From JACCTI01 sp051005695 (lineage in GTDB: Bacteria; Verrucomicrobiota; Verrucomicrobiia; Chthoniobacterales; UBA10450), in NCBI GenBank assembly GCA_051005695.1, contig JBPCJC010000020.1, positions 1 through 29,465 on the forward strand: a stretch of DNA of 29,465 bases, written 5' to 3'. The position numbers and the translations under genes are program-made. The first letter of the stretch is position 1. Every line of letters starts with the position of its first letter. Under the pieces are notes generated by a model, which made no database searches, was not told where the DNA came from, and worked only from the letters and a program-made list of their open reading frames with translations. Of the stretch, positions 6,920-14,971 are shown piece by piece.

Positions 6920-7993
6920 ATGATCGCGCACGACAAGCTCTTCATTCCCGGTCCGGTCGAGGTTTCGGCGAAAACCTGGGCGGCATTTTCCCGCCCGATC
7001 ATGGGCCATCGCAGCGAAGATTTCCGCGCGCTCTACCGCTCGATCCAGCCGCAACTTCAAGAATTATTCGGAACGCGTCAGCCGGTTTTCCTCTCCACTT
7101 CCTCGGCCTGGGGCGTGATGGAAGGATCAATCCGCAACCTCGTCGGCCGGCGCGTGCTCAATTGCATGTGCGGCGCATTTTCCGACAAGTGGTTCGACGT
7201 TAGCCAGCGTTGCGGGAAGGAAGCAGCAGCGTTGCAAGTGGAATGGGGAAAGCATATCAGGCCCGCTGCGCTCGAGGCGAAACTGGCCACCGGCGAGTTC
7301 GACGCGGTTACGCTGATCCACAACGAAACTTCCACCGGAGTAATGAATCCTCTCGCGGAGATTTGCGCGATCATGCGCAAGTTTCCGGACGTGCTGCTGA
7401 TCATTGACTCGGTGTCGTCGTTCTCGGCCGTCTCTATTCCGATGGATGAACTCGGCATCGATGTTCTCCTCACCGGCAGCCAAAAAGCGCTCGCTCTCCC
7501 GCCGGGATTTTCGCTCTTCAGCGTTTCCGAAAAAGCCTTTGCGTGCGCCGCGGAAATTCCGGCGCGCGGATATTATTTCGATTTCCTCGAGTTCAAAAAA
7601 AATCAGGCGAACGACATGACGCCGACCACTCCGAGCATCGGGCACGTCAACGCGCTGCAGTCGAAACTGGAGGAAATTTTCGCGGAAGGATTATCCGCGC
7701 GTTATCAGCGACACGCACGCACCAACGCGCTCGTGCATGATTGGGTGCGCGCGCGGGGCTTCGAGTTTTTCGCGGAAGATGGTTTTCGTTCTCTTACCCT
7801 GACCTGCGTGCGGAATAATCGCGGAATCGATGTCGCAAAACTGGTGCGCGATCTGCGCGCCAGGCATCATCTGGTGATCGACGGTGGCTACGGGAAGATC
7901 AAAGGCGAAACCTTTCGTCTCTCGAACATGGGCGACGAAACTGAAGAGACGGTGGCGCATTTGCTCGCGTGTCTCGACGATTGCCTGGATTGA
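6920..7993 (+). CDS. Class V PLP-dependent aminotransferase (serine/alanine-glyoxylate type)
   Basis: A 357-residue cytoplasmic fold-type I enzyme. KLFIPGPVEVS at residues 6-16 is the usual opening of the AGXT/SPT group; HNETSTG (134-140), Asp163 in IIDSVSSF and Lys189 in LLTGSQKAL are the cofactor-contact and Schiff-base positions. The C-terminal domain ends FRLSNMGDET.E.V..LL, also typical. Probable substrates are serine, alanine or phosphoserine with glyoxylate or a 2-oxoacid; I cannot separate these from sequence alone. The frame opens at 6605, but that part overlaps the divergent TPR gene, so I start at the ATG at 6920 (a GTG at 6917 is directly before it). Confidence 0.9.
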   Translation: MIAHDKLFIPGPVEVSAKTWAAFSRPIMGHRSEDFRALYRSIQPQLQELFGTRQPVFLSTSSAWGVMEGSIRNLVGRRVLNCMCGAFSDKWFDVSQRCGKEAAALQVEWGKHIRPAALEAKLATGEFDAVTLIHNETSTGVMNPLAEICAIMRKFPDVLLIIDSVSSFSAVSIPMDELGIDVLLTGSQKALALPPGFSLFSVSEKAFACAAEIPARGYYFDFLEFKKNQANDMTPTTPSIGHVNALQSKLEEIFAEGLSARYQRHARTNALVHDWVRARGFEFFAEDGFRSLTLTCVRNNRGIDVAKLVRDLRARHHLVIDGGYGKIKGETFRLSNMGDETEETVAHLLACLDDCLD

Positions 7994-8070
7994 AGCGCGT
8001 GAAAAAATTCGCACGCGAAAGCGTGACGCAAAATTGATTTGGACTCGCGTTTGCGCGTGGAAGGTTTTAG

Positions 8071-8601
8071 TTGTCGCCCATGATCTCTGCTGCGCGCGCC
8101 ATTCTTTTCAGCACCATAATTTTTACGGGCTGCCGCACGGCGCACGATGTTGCCGTTACCTCTTTCCGCGTGCTCGATACGCCCGCGCGTTTTGTGCGCG
8201 ATCGGATTGATCCTCCGGAAACGACTACGACCACGACGACGACGGAGCGTTATCAATCGTCCGACGTCACAAATCCCGGACAGCCGGTGCAGTCGAGGCC
8301 TATCGAGGAGCCGGCTACGCATCGGCGGACGAGCGTGCAGGAATCTCGCGAGCCTGCGCCCGCTGCGGGGCGGCGTAACACGACCGCGAGTTCAACTGCC
8401 CAGCACCGAGCCACGCCGTCGCCCTCGCCACGCGCGGTAGTCAAGCAGACCGCGCAATTTCCCACCGCTCGTCCGGTTCCCGGGCAGCCGGGGCACGTCT
8501 ACAGCATTGATCCAAAAGGCGGGATCGTGGACGTGACCGGCTACAAAAAAGGGGACAAGGCGAAAGACCCCTACACGCAGCAGATTTTTATCGTGCCCTA
8601 A
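8071..8601 (+). CDS. Lipoprotein with Thr-rich low-complexity region
   Basis: A 176-residue probable lipoprotein. The hydrophobic leader ends in IIFTGC with the lipobox Cys at residue 21. There follow a run of eight Thr encoded by mixed ACN codons, a long disordered Pro/Arg/Ser-rich stretch, and a small C-terminal domain (PGQPGHVYSIDPKGGIVDVTGY.KGDKAKDP). No family recognised. The start is decided by the ribosome binding site: GGAAGG at 8059-8064 is 6 bases before TTG 8071 but 15 bases before ATG 8080, so I prefer the TTG. The stop codon lies inside a one-mismatch copy of the 9-mer (CCC TAA CGA). Confidence 0.65.
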   Translation: MSPMISAARAILFSTIIFTGCRTAHDVAVTSFRVLDTPARFVRDRIDPPETTTTTTTTERYQSSDVTNPGQPVQSRPIEEPATHRRTSVQESREPAPAAGRRNTTASSTAQHRATPSPSPRAVVKQTAQFPTARPVPGQPGHVYSIDPKGGIVDVTGYKKGDKAKDPYTQQIFIVP

Positions 8602-8806
8602 CGAGTGGTTGACCGCGGGTCGGGCAGTTGGTTGCAGGAGTCATCTTGACGTTGCTGCGCGTTAAGCCAGCGCGATTGCGCGGACCAGGCTCCTAATGCG
8701 CTGAAAAATTTCGCGCGGCCAGGGCGTGAATCGTTCTCGCCCTTCTCCGGCAAATTCAGCTCAATCTTCGCGTCGGTGCGTACGCTTCCTGCTTTATGGT
8801 AATTAT

Positions 8807-10315
8807 ATGACCAGTGGTGTCCCTTCTTTCGCTTCGCGGCCACAGCGTGCCGGTTTTCGCACCCATCTCGGCCTCGCGTTCGGCGCGTTTGTTTGCGCGG
8901 TGACCTCTCATTCCGCGCATGCTTATGCCTTGCAGGGGAAAAGCTGGCCCGCGGGTAGCGTGATTGTTCTCCAGCTCGGTCTCGGCAATGCGCCGCAAAC
9001 ACTTTCGGACGGAAATACTTCCTGGGACCAGGCGGTTCTTCCGGTGATCACGGCGTGGAATCAGCAGTTGGGAAGCATCCAATTTAGCGCGGTAATTAAT
9101 CCAACCGCAGCCTCCTCCGGCGATCACCTGAACTCGGTCGTCTTCGCGAACTCGGTCTTCGGGCAATCGTTCGGCGGCGGCACGCTCGCCGTGACTTATT
9201 ACCGCACGCAAGGCACGGCCATGATCGAAGCGGACGTGCTCGTGAACACCGCGCAAACTTTCGATTCGTACCGCGGACCCTTGCGTTTTGGCAGTGGCGG
9301 TTATGCCACCGGCGATCTCCGCCGCGTGCTTTTGCACGAGCTCGGCCACGGGATCGGGTTGAATCATCCGGACGGCGCCGGTCAACACATCGACGCGGTC
9401 ATGAATTCCGTAATTAGCGATCGGGAAACGCTCGCGTCCGATGACATCGCTGGTGCGCAATCGATATACGGCGTAGCCGCGCCCGTGCCCACGCCGCCTC
9501 CGGCGCCGGTTCCGACACCAATTCCGACGCCGAATGGTCCGACGCGGTTGGCGAATATTTCTACGCGAATGAAAGTCGGCCTCGGCGACGATGTCCTTAT
9601 CGGCGGATTCATCGTGAAGGGGACGCAGCCGAAGAAAATGATTATCCGCGCGAGCGGCCCATCGCTGACCGCCGCCGGCGTACCGGGAGCGATGCGCGAT
9701 CCCGTTCTCGAACTACACGACGGCACGGGCGCGACGATTGCGCAAAACGATAACTGGCAAACCGGCGGACAATCCGCCGAGATCACCGCCACCGGTTTAG
9801 CTCCTTCGCAAGCGCTCGAGTCCGCGGTCGTCGCCACTCTGCAACCGGGGAATTACACCGCCGTGGTTCGCGGCGCGAACAACACCCAGGGCATCGCGCT
9901 GGTCGAAGGTTACGAGCTCGACACCCCGACCACCCGGCTGGTCAATCTCTCTACTCGCGGACGCATCGGATTGAACGATGAAGTCCTGATCGGCGGTTTG
10001 ATCGTGCAGGGGAGCGCGCCCAAAAAAGTCATCGTGCGCGCGCTCGGGCCTTCGTTAGCCGGCTTCGTCAACGGCGCCTTGGCCGATCCAGTGCTCGAGA
10101 TGTACAACAACTCCGGAACTCTGATTGCCTCGAATGACAACTGGTCCACCAGCAGCCAAAGCGCGGAAATTATCGCCACCACCGTTCCCCCGCCGAACAA
10201 TCTCGAGAGCGCAATCGTGACCACACTGCCGCCGGGTAGTTACACCGCGATTGTCCGTGGCGTGAACGCAACTTCCGGGGTCGGCCTTGTCGAGGTTTAC
10301 GATCTCGAACCGTAA
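8807..10315 (+). CDS. Secreted matrixin-like zinc metalloprotease with two C-terminal repeat domains
   Basis: A 502-residue exported protein. A signal peptide (to about residue 39, SAHA) leads into a metzincin catalytic domain with the full zinc motif HELGHGIGLNH at residues 177-187 and a Met-turn candidate DAVMN at 197-200. A Pro/Thr linker (about 225-245) is followed by two tandem domains of about 125 residues (246-372, 375-502). Each carries R..N.STR...G..DEVLIGG.IV.G..PKK.I.RA.GPSL, DNW....QSAEI and YTA.VRG. This domain is frequent in verrucomicrobial secreted proteins; its function is unknown to me. I prefer ATG 8807 to the upstream frame opening at 8726 because the signal peptide begins there. 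No good ribosome binding site. Confidence 0.85.
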   Translation: MTSGVPSFASRPQRAGFRTHLGLAFGAFVCAVTSHSAHAYALQGKSWPAGSVIVLQLGLGNAPQTLSDGNTSWDQAVLPVITAWNQQLGSIQFSAVINPTAASSGDHLNSVVFANSVFGQSFGGGTLAVTYYRTQGTAMIEADVLVNTAQTFDSYRGPLRFGSGGYATGDLRRVLLHELGHGIGLNHPDGAGQHIDAVMNSVISDRETLASDDIAGAQSIYGVAAPVPTPPPAPVPTPIPTPNGPTRLANISTRMKVGLGDDVLIGGFIVKGTQPKKMIIRASGPSLTAAGVPGAMRDPVLELHDGTGATIAQNDNWQTGGQSAEITATGLAPSQALESAVVATLQPGNYTAVVRGANNTQGIALVEGYELDTPTTRLVNLSTRGRIGLNDEVLIGGLIVQGSAPKKVIVRALGPSLAGFVNGALADPVLEMYNNSGTLIASNDNWSTSSQSAEIIATTVPPPNNLESAIVTTLPPGSYTAIVRGVNATSGVGLVEVYDLEP

Positions 10316-10409
10316 CCGATGCTGCAATTAGTCGATATTTCGTGAAATTCGTGCGAACTTTTGCCCGCCAAGCGGCCTGGAATCTTCAACTCTAAAACCT
10401 AACAAATTT

Positions 10410-11012
10410 ATGAAAACAACTCGCTCACTTCTCGCGGTCCTCTGCGGCTTCCTCGCAGTTTTCGCCGCGCAGGCCACCACCGTGATTCCGCCTACGTTCG
10501 ATCAACTGGTCGCTGAAGCCGACCTGATCATTCAAGGCAAAGTCAGCGAGGTGAAATCGCAATGGGTCGGCGAAGGCGGCCAGCGTCACATCGTCAGTTA
10601 CGTGACCGTGCAGGTGGAAGACACGCTCAAGGGAAATCCCGGCGCCACTTACACTTTGCGCATGCTCGGCGGCACGGTGGACGGCGAAACCATGGCCGTG
10701 AGTGACGCGCCAAAATTCGAAGTGGGTGATCGCGACATTCTTTTTGTGAAGGATAACGGGAAGCAATTCATTCCGCTGGTCGGGATCATGCACGGCCGTT
10801 TCCACGTGCAGAAAGATGAGCAAACCGGCGCCGAGACAGTTTCGACTAACGAAGGTCAGGCGGTGACGGATCTCGCGAAGATGGGCAAATCGGACGAAGC
10901 GCCCGTAGCTGCGACCGCCAACGCTTCCGCTAATACCGAGACCGCGATAGCGCTCGACGTCTCCGCGTTCAAATCGGCGATCAAGGCAAAGTTGGCCGGC
11001 GGCGGCCAGTAG
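10410..11012 (+). CDS. Secreted protein of unknown function, downstream of the metalloprotease
   Basis: A 200-residue protein with a clear signal peptide (residues 1-22, AQA before TTV). The mature part starts with FDQLVAEADLIIQGKVSEV.S.W and continues with YVTVQVEDTLKGNPG.TYTLRMLGG and FEVGDRDILFVKDNGK. This beta-rich domain suits a secreted or cell-surface protein; the C-terminal third is Ala/Thr-rich and probably disordered. I do not know a name for it. It lies 94 bases after the matrixin-like protease on the same strand, so it may be a substrate, inhibitor or partner, which is inference only. No ribosome binding site is visible before the ATG. Confidence 0.7.
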   Translation: MKTTRSLLAVLCGFLAVFAAQATTVIPPTFDQLVAEADLIIQGKVSEVKSQWVGEGGQRHIVSYVTVQVEDTLKGNPGATYTLRMLGGTVDGETMAVSDAPKFEVGDRDILFVKDNGKQFIPLVGIMHGRFHVQKDEQTGAETVSTNEGQAVTDLAKMGKSDEAPVAATANASANTETAIALDVSAFKSAIKAKLAGGGQ

Positions 11013-11020
11013 GACACGCG

Positions 11021-11245
11021 CTAGTTCGTCTCGTCCTGTCGGCGTTTTTCCGCCACCTGGCGTTTCACCTCGGCCGCGCGATCGAGGGCGCTTTTCGCCC
11101 AATCGTGTTGATACGGTTGACGTGATGGCGCGGGCTGCGCGGTGGAACTATTCGCACTCGGCGTGGCCGCGTCTTCACTCTTTCGGCAACTGGTGCTCGC
11201 GACCAACGTCGCAGCGATTAAAATTAACCCCGGTAGCGTGCGCAT
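11021..11245 (-). CDS. Small lipoprotein
   Basis: A 74-residue ORF whose N-terminus is a good lipoprotein signal: basic start, hydrophobic core, and ATLVASTSC with the lipidated Cys at residue 20. The rest is Ser/Ala/Pro-rich followed by a charged helix (DRAAEVKRQVAEKRRQDETN). Family not recognised. It converges on the end of the previous secreted protein gene (8 bases apart) and diverges from the DsbD-like gene. The call depends on the lipobox, as the ORF is short. Confidence 0.55.
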   Translation of the reverse strand: MRTLPGLILIAATLVASTSCRKSEDAATPSANSSTAQPAPSRQPYQHDWAKSALDRAAEVKRQVAEKRRQDETN

Positions 11246-11303
11246 GGTTTATACGGAGCAGACCGTGAGCCATCGCCTCGCAGATTGCCGCGCACCTTCG
11301 GCG

Positions 11304-13442
11304 ATGGTAATGAGTCGCGTGTTCTCCGCCCGTTTCATCCGCCTCGGATTGCTCGTCGCGATCCTGGCGTTGACCTCAACCCTGCGCGCGCAGGTTTATG
11401 AAGGTCGCGAGCTGGTTAAAGCCGAACTGCTCGCGAACACCAGCGCGGTTGTTCCCGGAAAATCTTTTCTCGTCGGCCTGCACCTGCGGATGGTTCCCGG
11501 CTGGCACACTTACTGGAAATTTCCCGGCGACGCCGGGATCCCGACCGAGATAAAATGGAAATTGCCGGCGGGTTGGAAGGCGGGCGAAATTCAGTGGCCC
11601 ACGCCGCTAAAGATCGACGAGCCCGGCGACATTCAGATCTACGGCTATCACGACGAAGTCCTGCTCATGCAGGAGATCACTCCGCGGTCTGCGATCGCGG
11701 ATCCAACCGTAAAACTTGCGGCCGAAGTGAACTGGTTGGTCTGCGAAAAAATCTGCATTCCCGGCGGCGCCACCCTCACGCTCGATCTCCCGGTGGGCGC
11801 GCAGGCGAGCCCGGCTAACGAGCAGTTGTTTGCTCGTTACCAGCGGGCCTTGCCGCAGTCGTGGCCGGACAGTTCAGTCGCCTCCGTGAGTTGGACGCGC
11901 GCCCCGGCGACGCTCACTTTGCGGGTGAAAAGCGCAGCCCTGGCGAACTATCCCGCAGTCGATTTTCTGCCGCTCCCGGGCGAGAAAGTGGTCGTTGGTC
12001 ATCCGGCGGCGCAGCACCAAGCGGATGGCATTTCCTTTACTATCCCGATCGACACCGCCGACGCCGGGCTGGCCGCGATTCCCGGCGTTATCGTTTTCGG
12101 TCAGGCCAATAGCGCGGAGCGAAATGCCTGGGAACTCCGCGGTGAGAAGAGAACCGCCGCCGCCAGCCTAACGAGACCAACGAAAGCCCCGGACGGTTTC
12201 GCCCGGCTCCTCCTCTACGGATTTCTCGGCGGCTTGATCTTGAATCTGATGCCGTGCGTTCTCCCGGTGATTTCGCTCAAGATTTTCGGTTTTATCCAAC
12301 ACGCGGGACAAAGTCGCCGGAAGATTTTCCTGAGCGGACTTTCTTTTGTCGCCGGTATTTTTGTCTGGTTTCTCGCCCTTGCGCTCTTGCTGATTGTGCT
12401 GAAAAACGCCGGCCACGAAATCACTTGGGCGTTGCAGTTCACCAATCCCTATTTCGTCGTGGGGATGAGCGTCCTCGTCCTCGTTTTCGCGCTGAATCTG
12501 TTTGGCGTCTTCGAAATCTCGCTGCCGCAAACGGCGACCCGCGGCTTGTTAGGCTGGACTGCGCGGGAAGGGGACGCCGGTTCGTTTTTCCAGGGAATTT
12601 TCGCGACCGCCTTAGCCACCCCCTGCACCGCGCCCTATCTCGGGACGGCGCTCGGTTTCGCGCTCACCCAGTCGCCCGGGATTATTTTTCTCATGTTCAT
12701 CGCCATCGCCGCCGGCATGAGCGCACCTTATCTGATCCTTTCCGCGCAGCCCGCGTGGCTCAAGTTCCTCCCCAAACCCGGCCCGTGGATGGAGCGCATC
12801 AAACAACTGATGGGCTTTCTGCTTATCGCCACGCTCCTCTTTTTGCTCGCCGTCCTCGGCGCGCAACGCGGCGTGGAAGCAATCGTCTGGACCGGCGCCT
12901 TCCTCCTTGTGGTCAGCATCGTCTGCTGGATGAAAGGCGCCTTCGTCACCCCACTGGCGAGCGCGACTTCGCGCACTCTCGCGCTTGTTGGCATGCTCGT
13001 GCTTCTGCTCGCCGGGGGCGGATATTTTCTTGGCGAGAAATTCGCCCACACCAGTCTCCAAACAGTCGCCGCGACCGAAAATGGCTGGCAACCTTTCACC
13101 CCTGAACGCCTGCAAGCCGCGCGCAACGCCGGCCGGACGGTCTTCGTCGACTTCACCGCCGCCTGGTGCGTCACCTGCAAATTCAACGAAGGCGCCGTCC
13201 TCGAAAGCAGCGACGTCCGCGCCGCCTTCGAGCGCCGCGGGATTGTGAAACTGAAAGCCGACTGGACCAATGGCGACCCGGTGATCACGAAAATGTTGAA
13301 ACAATTCGGCCGGGTCGGTGTCCCACTTTACGTCCTCTATCCGGCGGGCGAATCCGAACCGATCATCCTCCCGGAGTTACTTACCAAAAACATCGTCCTC
13401 GAAAAACTCGAAACCATCGCGCCGCAAGTTGCGCGCAAATAA
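11304..13442 (+). CDS. dsbD: DsbD-like thiol:disulfide reductase
   Basis: A 712-residue inner-membrane electron carrier that passes reducing power from cytoplasmic thioredoxin to periplasmic thiol proteins. Domains in order: signal peptide (to about residue 29); periplasmic N-terminal domain with the Cys pair WLVCEKICIPGG (147, 151); eight or so membrane spans with the redox cysteines in NLMPCVLPV (318) and ATPCTAPYLG (441); C-terminal thioredoxin domain with AAWCVTCK (622, 625). All three relay cysteine pairs are present. The frame opens at 11142, but ATG 11304 (or 11310) precedes the signal peptide. A redoxin gene follows 3 bases after the stop, so the two form an operon. One 9-mer copy and two near copies lie inside. 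Confidence 0.9.
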   Translation: MVMSRVFSARFIRLGLLVAILALTSTLRAQVYEGRELVKAELLANTSAVVPGKSFLVGLHLRMVPGWHTYWKFPGDAGIPTEIKWKLPAGWKAGEIQWPTPLKIDEPGDIQIYGYHDEVLLMQEITPRSAIADPTVKLAAEVNWLVCEKICIPGGATLTLDLPVGAQASPANEQLFARYQRALPQSWPDSSVASVSWTRAPATLTLRVKSAALANYPAVDFLPLPGEKVVVGHPAAQHQADGISFTIPIDTADAGLAAIPGVIVFGQANSAERNAWELRGEKRTAAASLTRPTKAPDGFARLLLYGFLGGLILNLMPCVLPVISLKIFGFIQHAGQSRRKIFLSGLSFVAGIFVWFLALALLLIVLKNAGHEITWALQFTNPYFVVGMSVLVLVFALNLFGVFEISLPQTATRGLLGWTAREGDAGSFFQGIFATALATPCTAPYLGTALGFALTQSPGIIFLMFIAIAAGMSAPYLILSAQPAWLKFLPKPGPWMERIKQLMGFLLIATLLFLLAVLGAQRGVEAIVWTGAFLLVVSIVCWMKGAFVTPLASATSRTLALVGMLVLLLAGGGYFLGEKFAHTSLQTVAATENGWQPFTPERLQAARNAGRTVFVDFTAAWCVTCKFNEGAVLESSDVRAAFERRGIVKLKADWTNGDPVITKMLKQFGRVGVPLYVLYPAGESEPIILPELLTKNIVLEKLETIAPQVARK
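12166..12174 (-). repeat. Dispersed 9-mer TCGTTAGGC, copy 7 (in dsbD)
   Basis: Exact copy antisense to dsbD, read as (A)GC CTA ACG A(GA), Ser-Leu-Thr-Arg. Both CTA and AGA are uncommon codons here. It falls in the loop just before the first membrane span. Confidence 0.8.
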
Positions 13443-13445
13443 GCT

Positions 13446-14051
13446 ATGAAAACCAAACTACTCCTTACCCTTCTCACTTCACTCGTTAGTCTCACTGCCT
13501 TCGCCGCCGAATCGCCGAAAGTCGGCACCGCCGCACCAGATTTCTCCTTAGCCGACGCCAAGGGCAAAACGCATTCCGTTTCCGAAAACAAAGGCAAGTA
13601 TGTCGTCCTCGAGTGGTTCAACCCCGAGTGCCCCTTCGTGAAGAAGCATTACGGCAGCGGCAACATTCAGAAGCTGCAGCAGGAATATTCCGGCAAAGGC
13701 GTCGTCTGGATGTCGATCGATTCCTCCGCCACCGGCAAGGAAGGCAGCCTCACTCCCGAGCAGGCGAGCAAGCAAATTGCCGATTGGAAAATGTCCTCCA
13801 CCACCTTGCTCCTAGATCCCGAAGGCAAAGCCGGCCAGACCTACGGCGCCAAGAACACACCCCACATGTTTGTCATTAATCCCGAAGGCAAAATCGTCTA
13901 TGAAGGCGCGATCGACAGCAAAGCTACCGCCAACCCGGCCGACCTCGCCAGTGCCACTAACTACGTCAAAGCCGCGCTCGAGGAATCCATGGCCGGCAAA
14001 CCGGTAACCAACGCGAACACCCGCCCCTACGGCTGCTCGGTGAAATATTAG
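13446..14051 (+). CDS. Periplasmic redoxin (AhpC/TlpA-type thioredoxin fold)
   Basis: A 201-residue exported protein with a signal peptide (1-20, AFA before AES) and an AhpC/TSA-like fold: VGTAAPDFSLADAKGK, then YVVLEWFNPECPFVKKHY with a single Cys62 where thioredoxins have CxxC, and GAKNTPHMFVINPEGKIVYEGAID with the cis-Pro. The C-terminus RPYGCSVKY adds Cys197, a feature of this subfamily. One reactive Cys plus a distant second Cys suggests a peroxidase-like or resolving-Cys chemistry rather than a classical disulfide exchanger. The start lies 3 bases after the dsbD stop, so DsbD is the likely reductant. Confidence 0.88.
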   Translation: MKTKLLLTLLTSLVSLTAFAAESPKVGTAAPDFSLADAKGKTHSVSENKGKYVVLEWFNPECPFVKKHYGSGNIQKLQQEYSGKGVVWMSIDSSATGKEGSLTPEQASKQIADWKMSSTTLLLDPEGKAGQTYGAKNTPHMFVINPEGKIVYEGAIDSKATANPADLASATNYVKAALEESMAGKPVTNANTRPYGCSVKY

Positions 14052-14480
14052 GTTACCGCCCCGGGGAAGCTCCGAAACGCGGTTGCCGACCGCCGAAAAT
14101 CGTTCGCCGATCAACGAAATCAGGCTGTCGAACGCCGAAATCCGACCGCCGATCTGCAAAACTGGTCTGCCGACCGCGAAAGATCGTCCGTCGATCGTGG
14201 AAGCCGCTCCGTCGAGCAACGAAAGCCTTCCGTCGAGCGCCGCAACTCGGCTGCCGAGTGATGAAGCCGCCCTGCCGCCCGGCAAAAATGGCCCGTCGAA
14301 CGATGAAGCTTCACTGCCGACGCGAAAATCGCCCGCCGGGCCCGAAATTGACCCGTCGAGCGCTGGAAATTCGTGAACGGAAGGCGAAAATGAACCGGCG
14401 GCGGCAAACATTGACCCATCCGCTGCAATCTCGTTACCGACGCCGGGAGCTGGGCCGACGCCAGCCGAGACCTACCGCCA
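14052..14480 (-). repeat. Array of degenerate 21-bp tandem units (array 1)
   Basis: From 14086 to 14316 there are 11 consecutive units of exactly 21 bases, each starting CCGA or TCGA and carrying a GAAA-type A-tract at the same place (for example 14086, 14107, 14128, 14149, 14170, 14191, 14212). Units of 18-22 bases continue to about 14480. On the minus strand the core reads TTTCGGCG.TCGG. Units are only moderately alike, with no constant spacer, so this is not CRISPR. Frames stay open because the period is a multiple of three, but the later 19-, 20- and 22-base units break frame and no ribosome binding site is seen, so I treat it as non-coding. This fills the gap 14052-14566; nothing else was recognised in it. 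Confidence 0.8.
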
Positions 14481-14566
14481 ATTCATCGACGCGCTGTCCG
14501 AACGTCGCGGTCGTCGAGCTGATGGAAGCACTGCAAAGCTTCCTCAAACATTCGCCGATGATGGCG

Positions 14567-14971
14567 TCAGCTTAAGCGGTAAATGTAAGCGTCCCTTATG
14601 AAGTGACCGTTGATCGTATTGCGGCTGAAACGAATGCCGGCGATCCCGGTCGACCCGGTGGCAATTGCCGGACGAAGGAGTAGCAAGGAGGAATCGTTTG
14701 GCGCAACTACGGTGATATCCCGCAGGCTGATCCCCACCCCTTGCTCTTTTGCAGTCAGAACTCTCTGCACGCCTTCGTAGAACCGCTTGGGACCTTCCGC
14801 CGCCACCGTGGGTGAGCCAAAGATCAACCGCCAAGTATCGGAATCTTCTAAATAGAACCACAAAGCCGATGTCACATTCATGCCGGCATCATCGAGCGCT
14901 CGAACCAGATCGGCCCCCGCCTGAATCATTTGTTCCGTGAGGGTTTGTGTTACCACCAGTTGGTTAACCAT
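14567..14971 (-). CDS. Unrecognised protein, translationally coupled to a HEPN gene
   Basis: A 134-residue soluble protein with no family I recognise. The N-terminal half looks helical (LTEQMIQAGADLVRALDDAG) and leads into an alpha/beta segment (TSALWFYLEDSDTWRLIFGSP); later come GISLRDITVVAPND and a basic C-terminus. I start at the ATG at 14971 instead of 15001 because GGAG lies 7 bases before it. That start lies inside the last 22 bases of the upstream HEPN gene, which points to coupled translation. Such tight pairing suggests a two-component module (toxin with antitoxin, or effector with sensor), but the role is not visible in the sequence. Confidence 0.65.
   Translation of the reverse strand: MVNQLVVTQTLTEQMIQAGADLVRALDDAGMNVTSALWFYLEDSDTWRLIFGSPTVAAEGPKRFYEGVQRVLTAKEQGVGISLRDITVVAPNDSSLLLLRPAIATGSTGIAGIRFSRNTINGHFIRDAYIYRLS

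Noticed and set aside
8012..8025. Hairpin CACGC-GAAA-GCGTG after the aminotransferase gene as a terminator
   Set aside because: Only a 5-bp stem and no T-tract; too weak to call.
14083..14376. 97-codon frame with a 7-residue repeat
   Set aside because: Open on several frames and both strands because the period is 21 bases; no ribosome binding site, and later units of 19, 20 and 22 bases break the frame.
14086..14480. CRISPR array
   Set aside because: No constant repeat with unique spacers; units are adjacent, 21 bases long and diverged throughout, and no cas gene is near.
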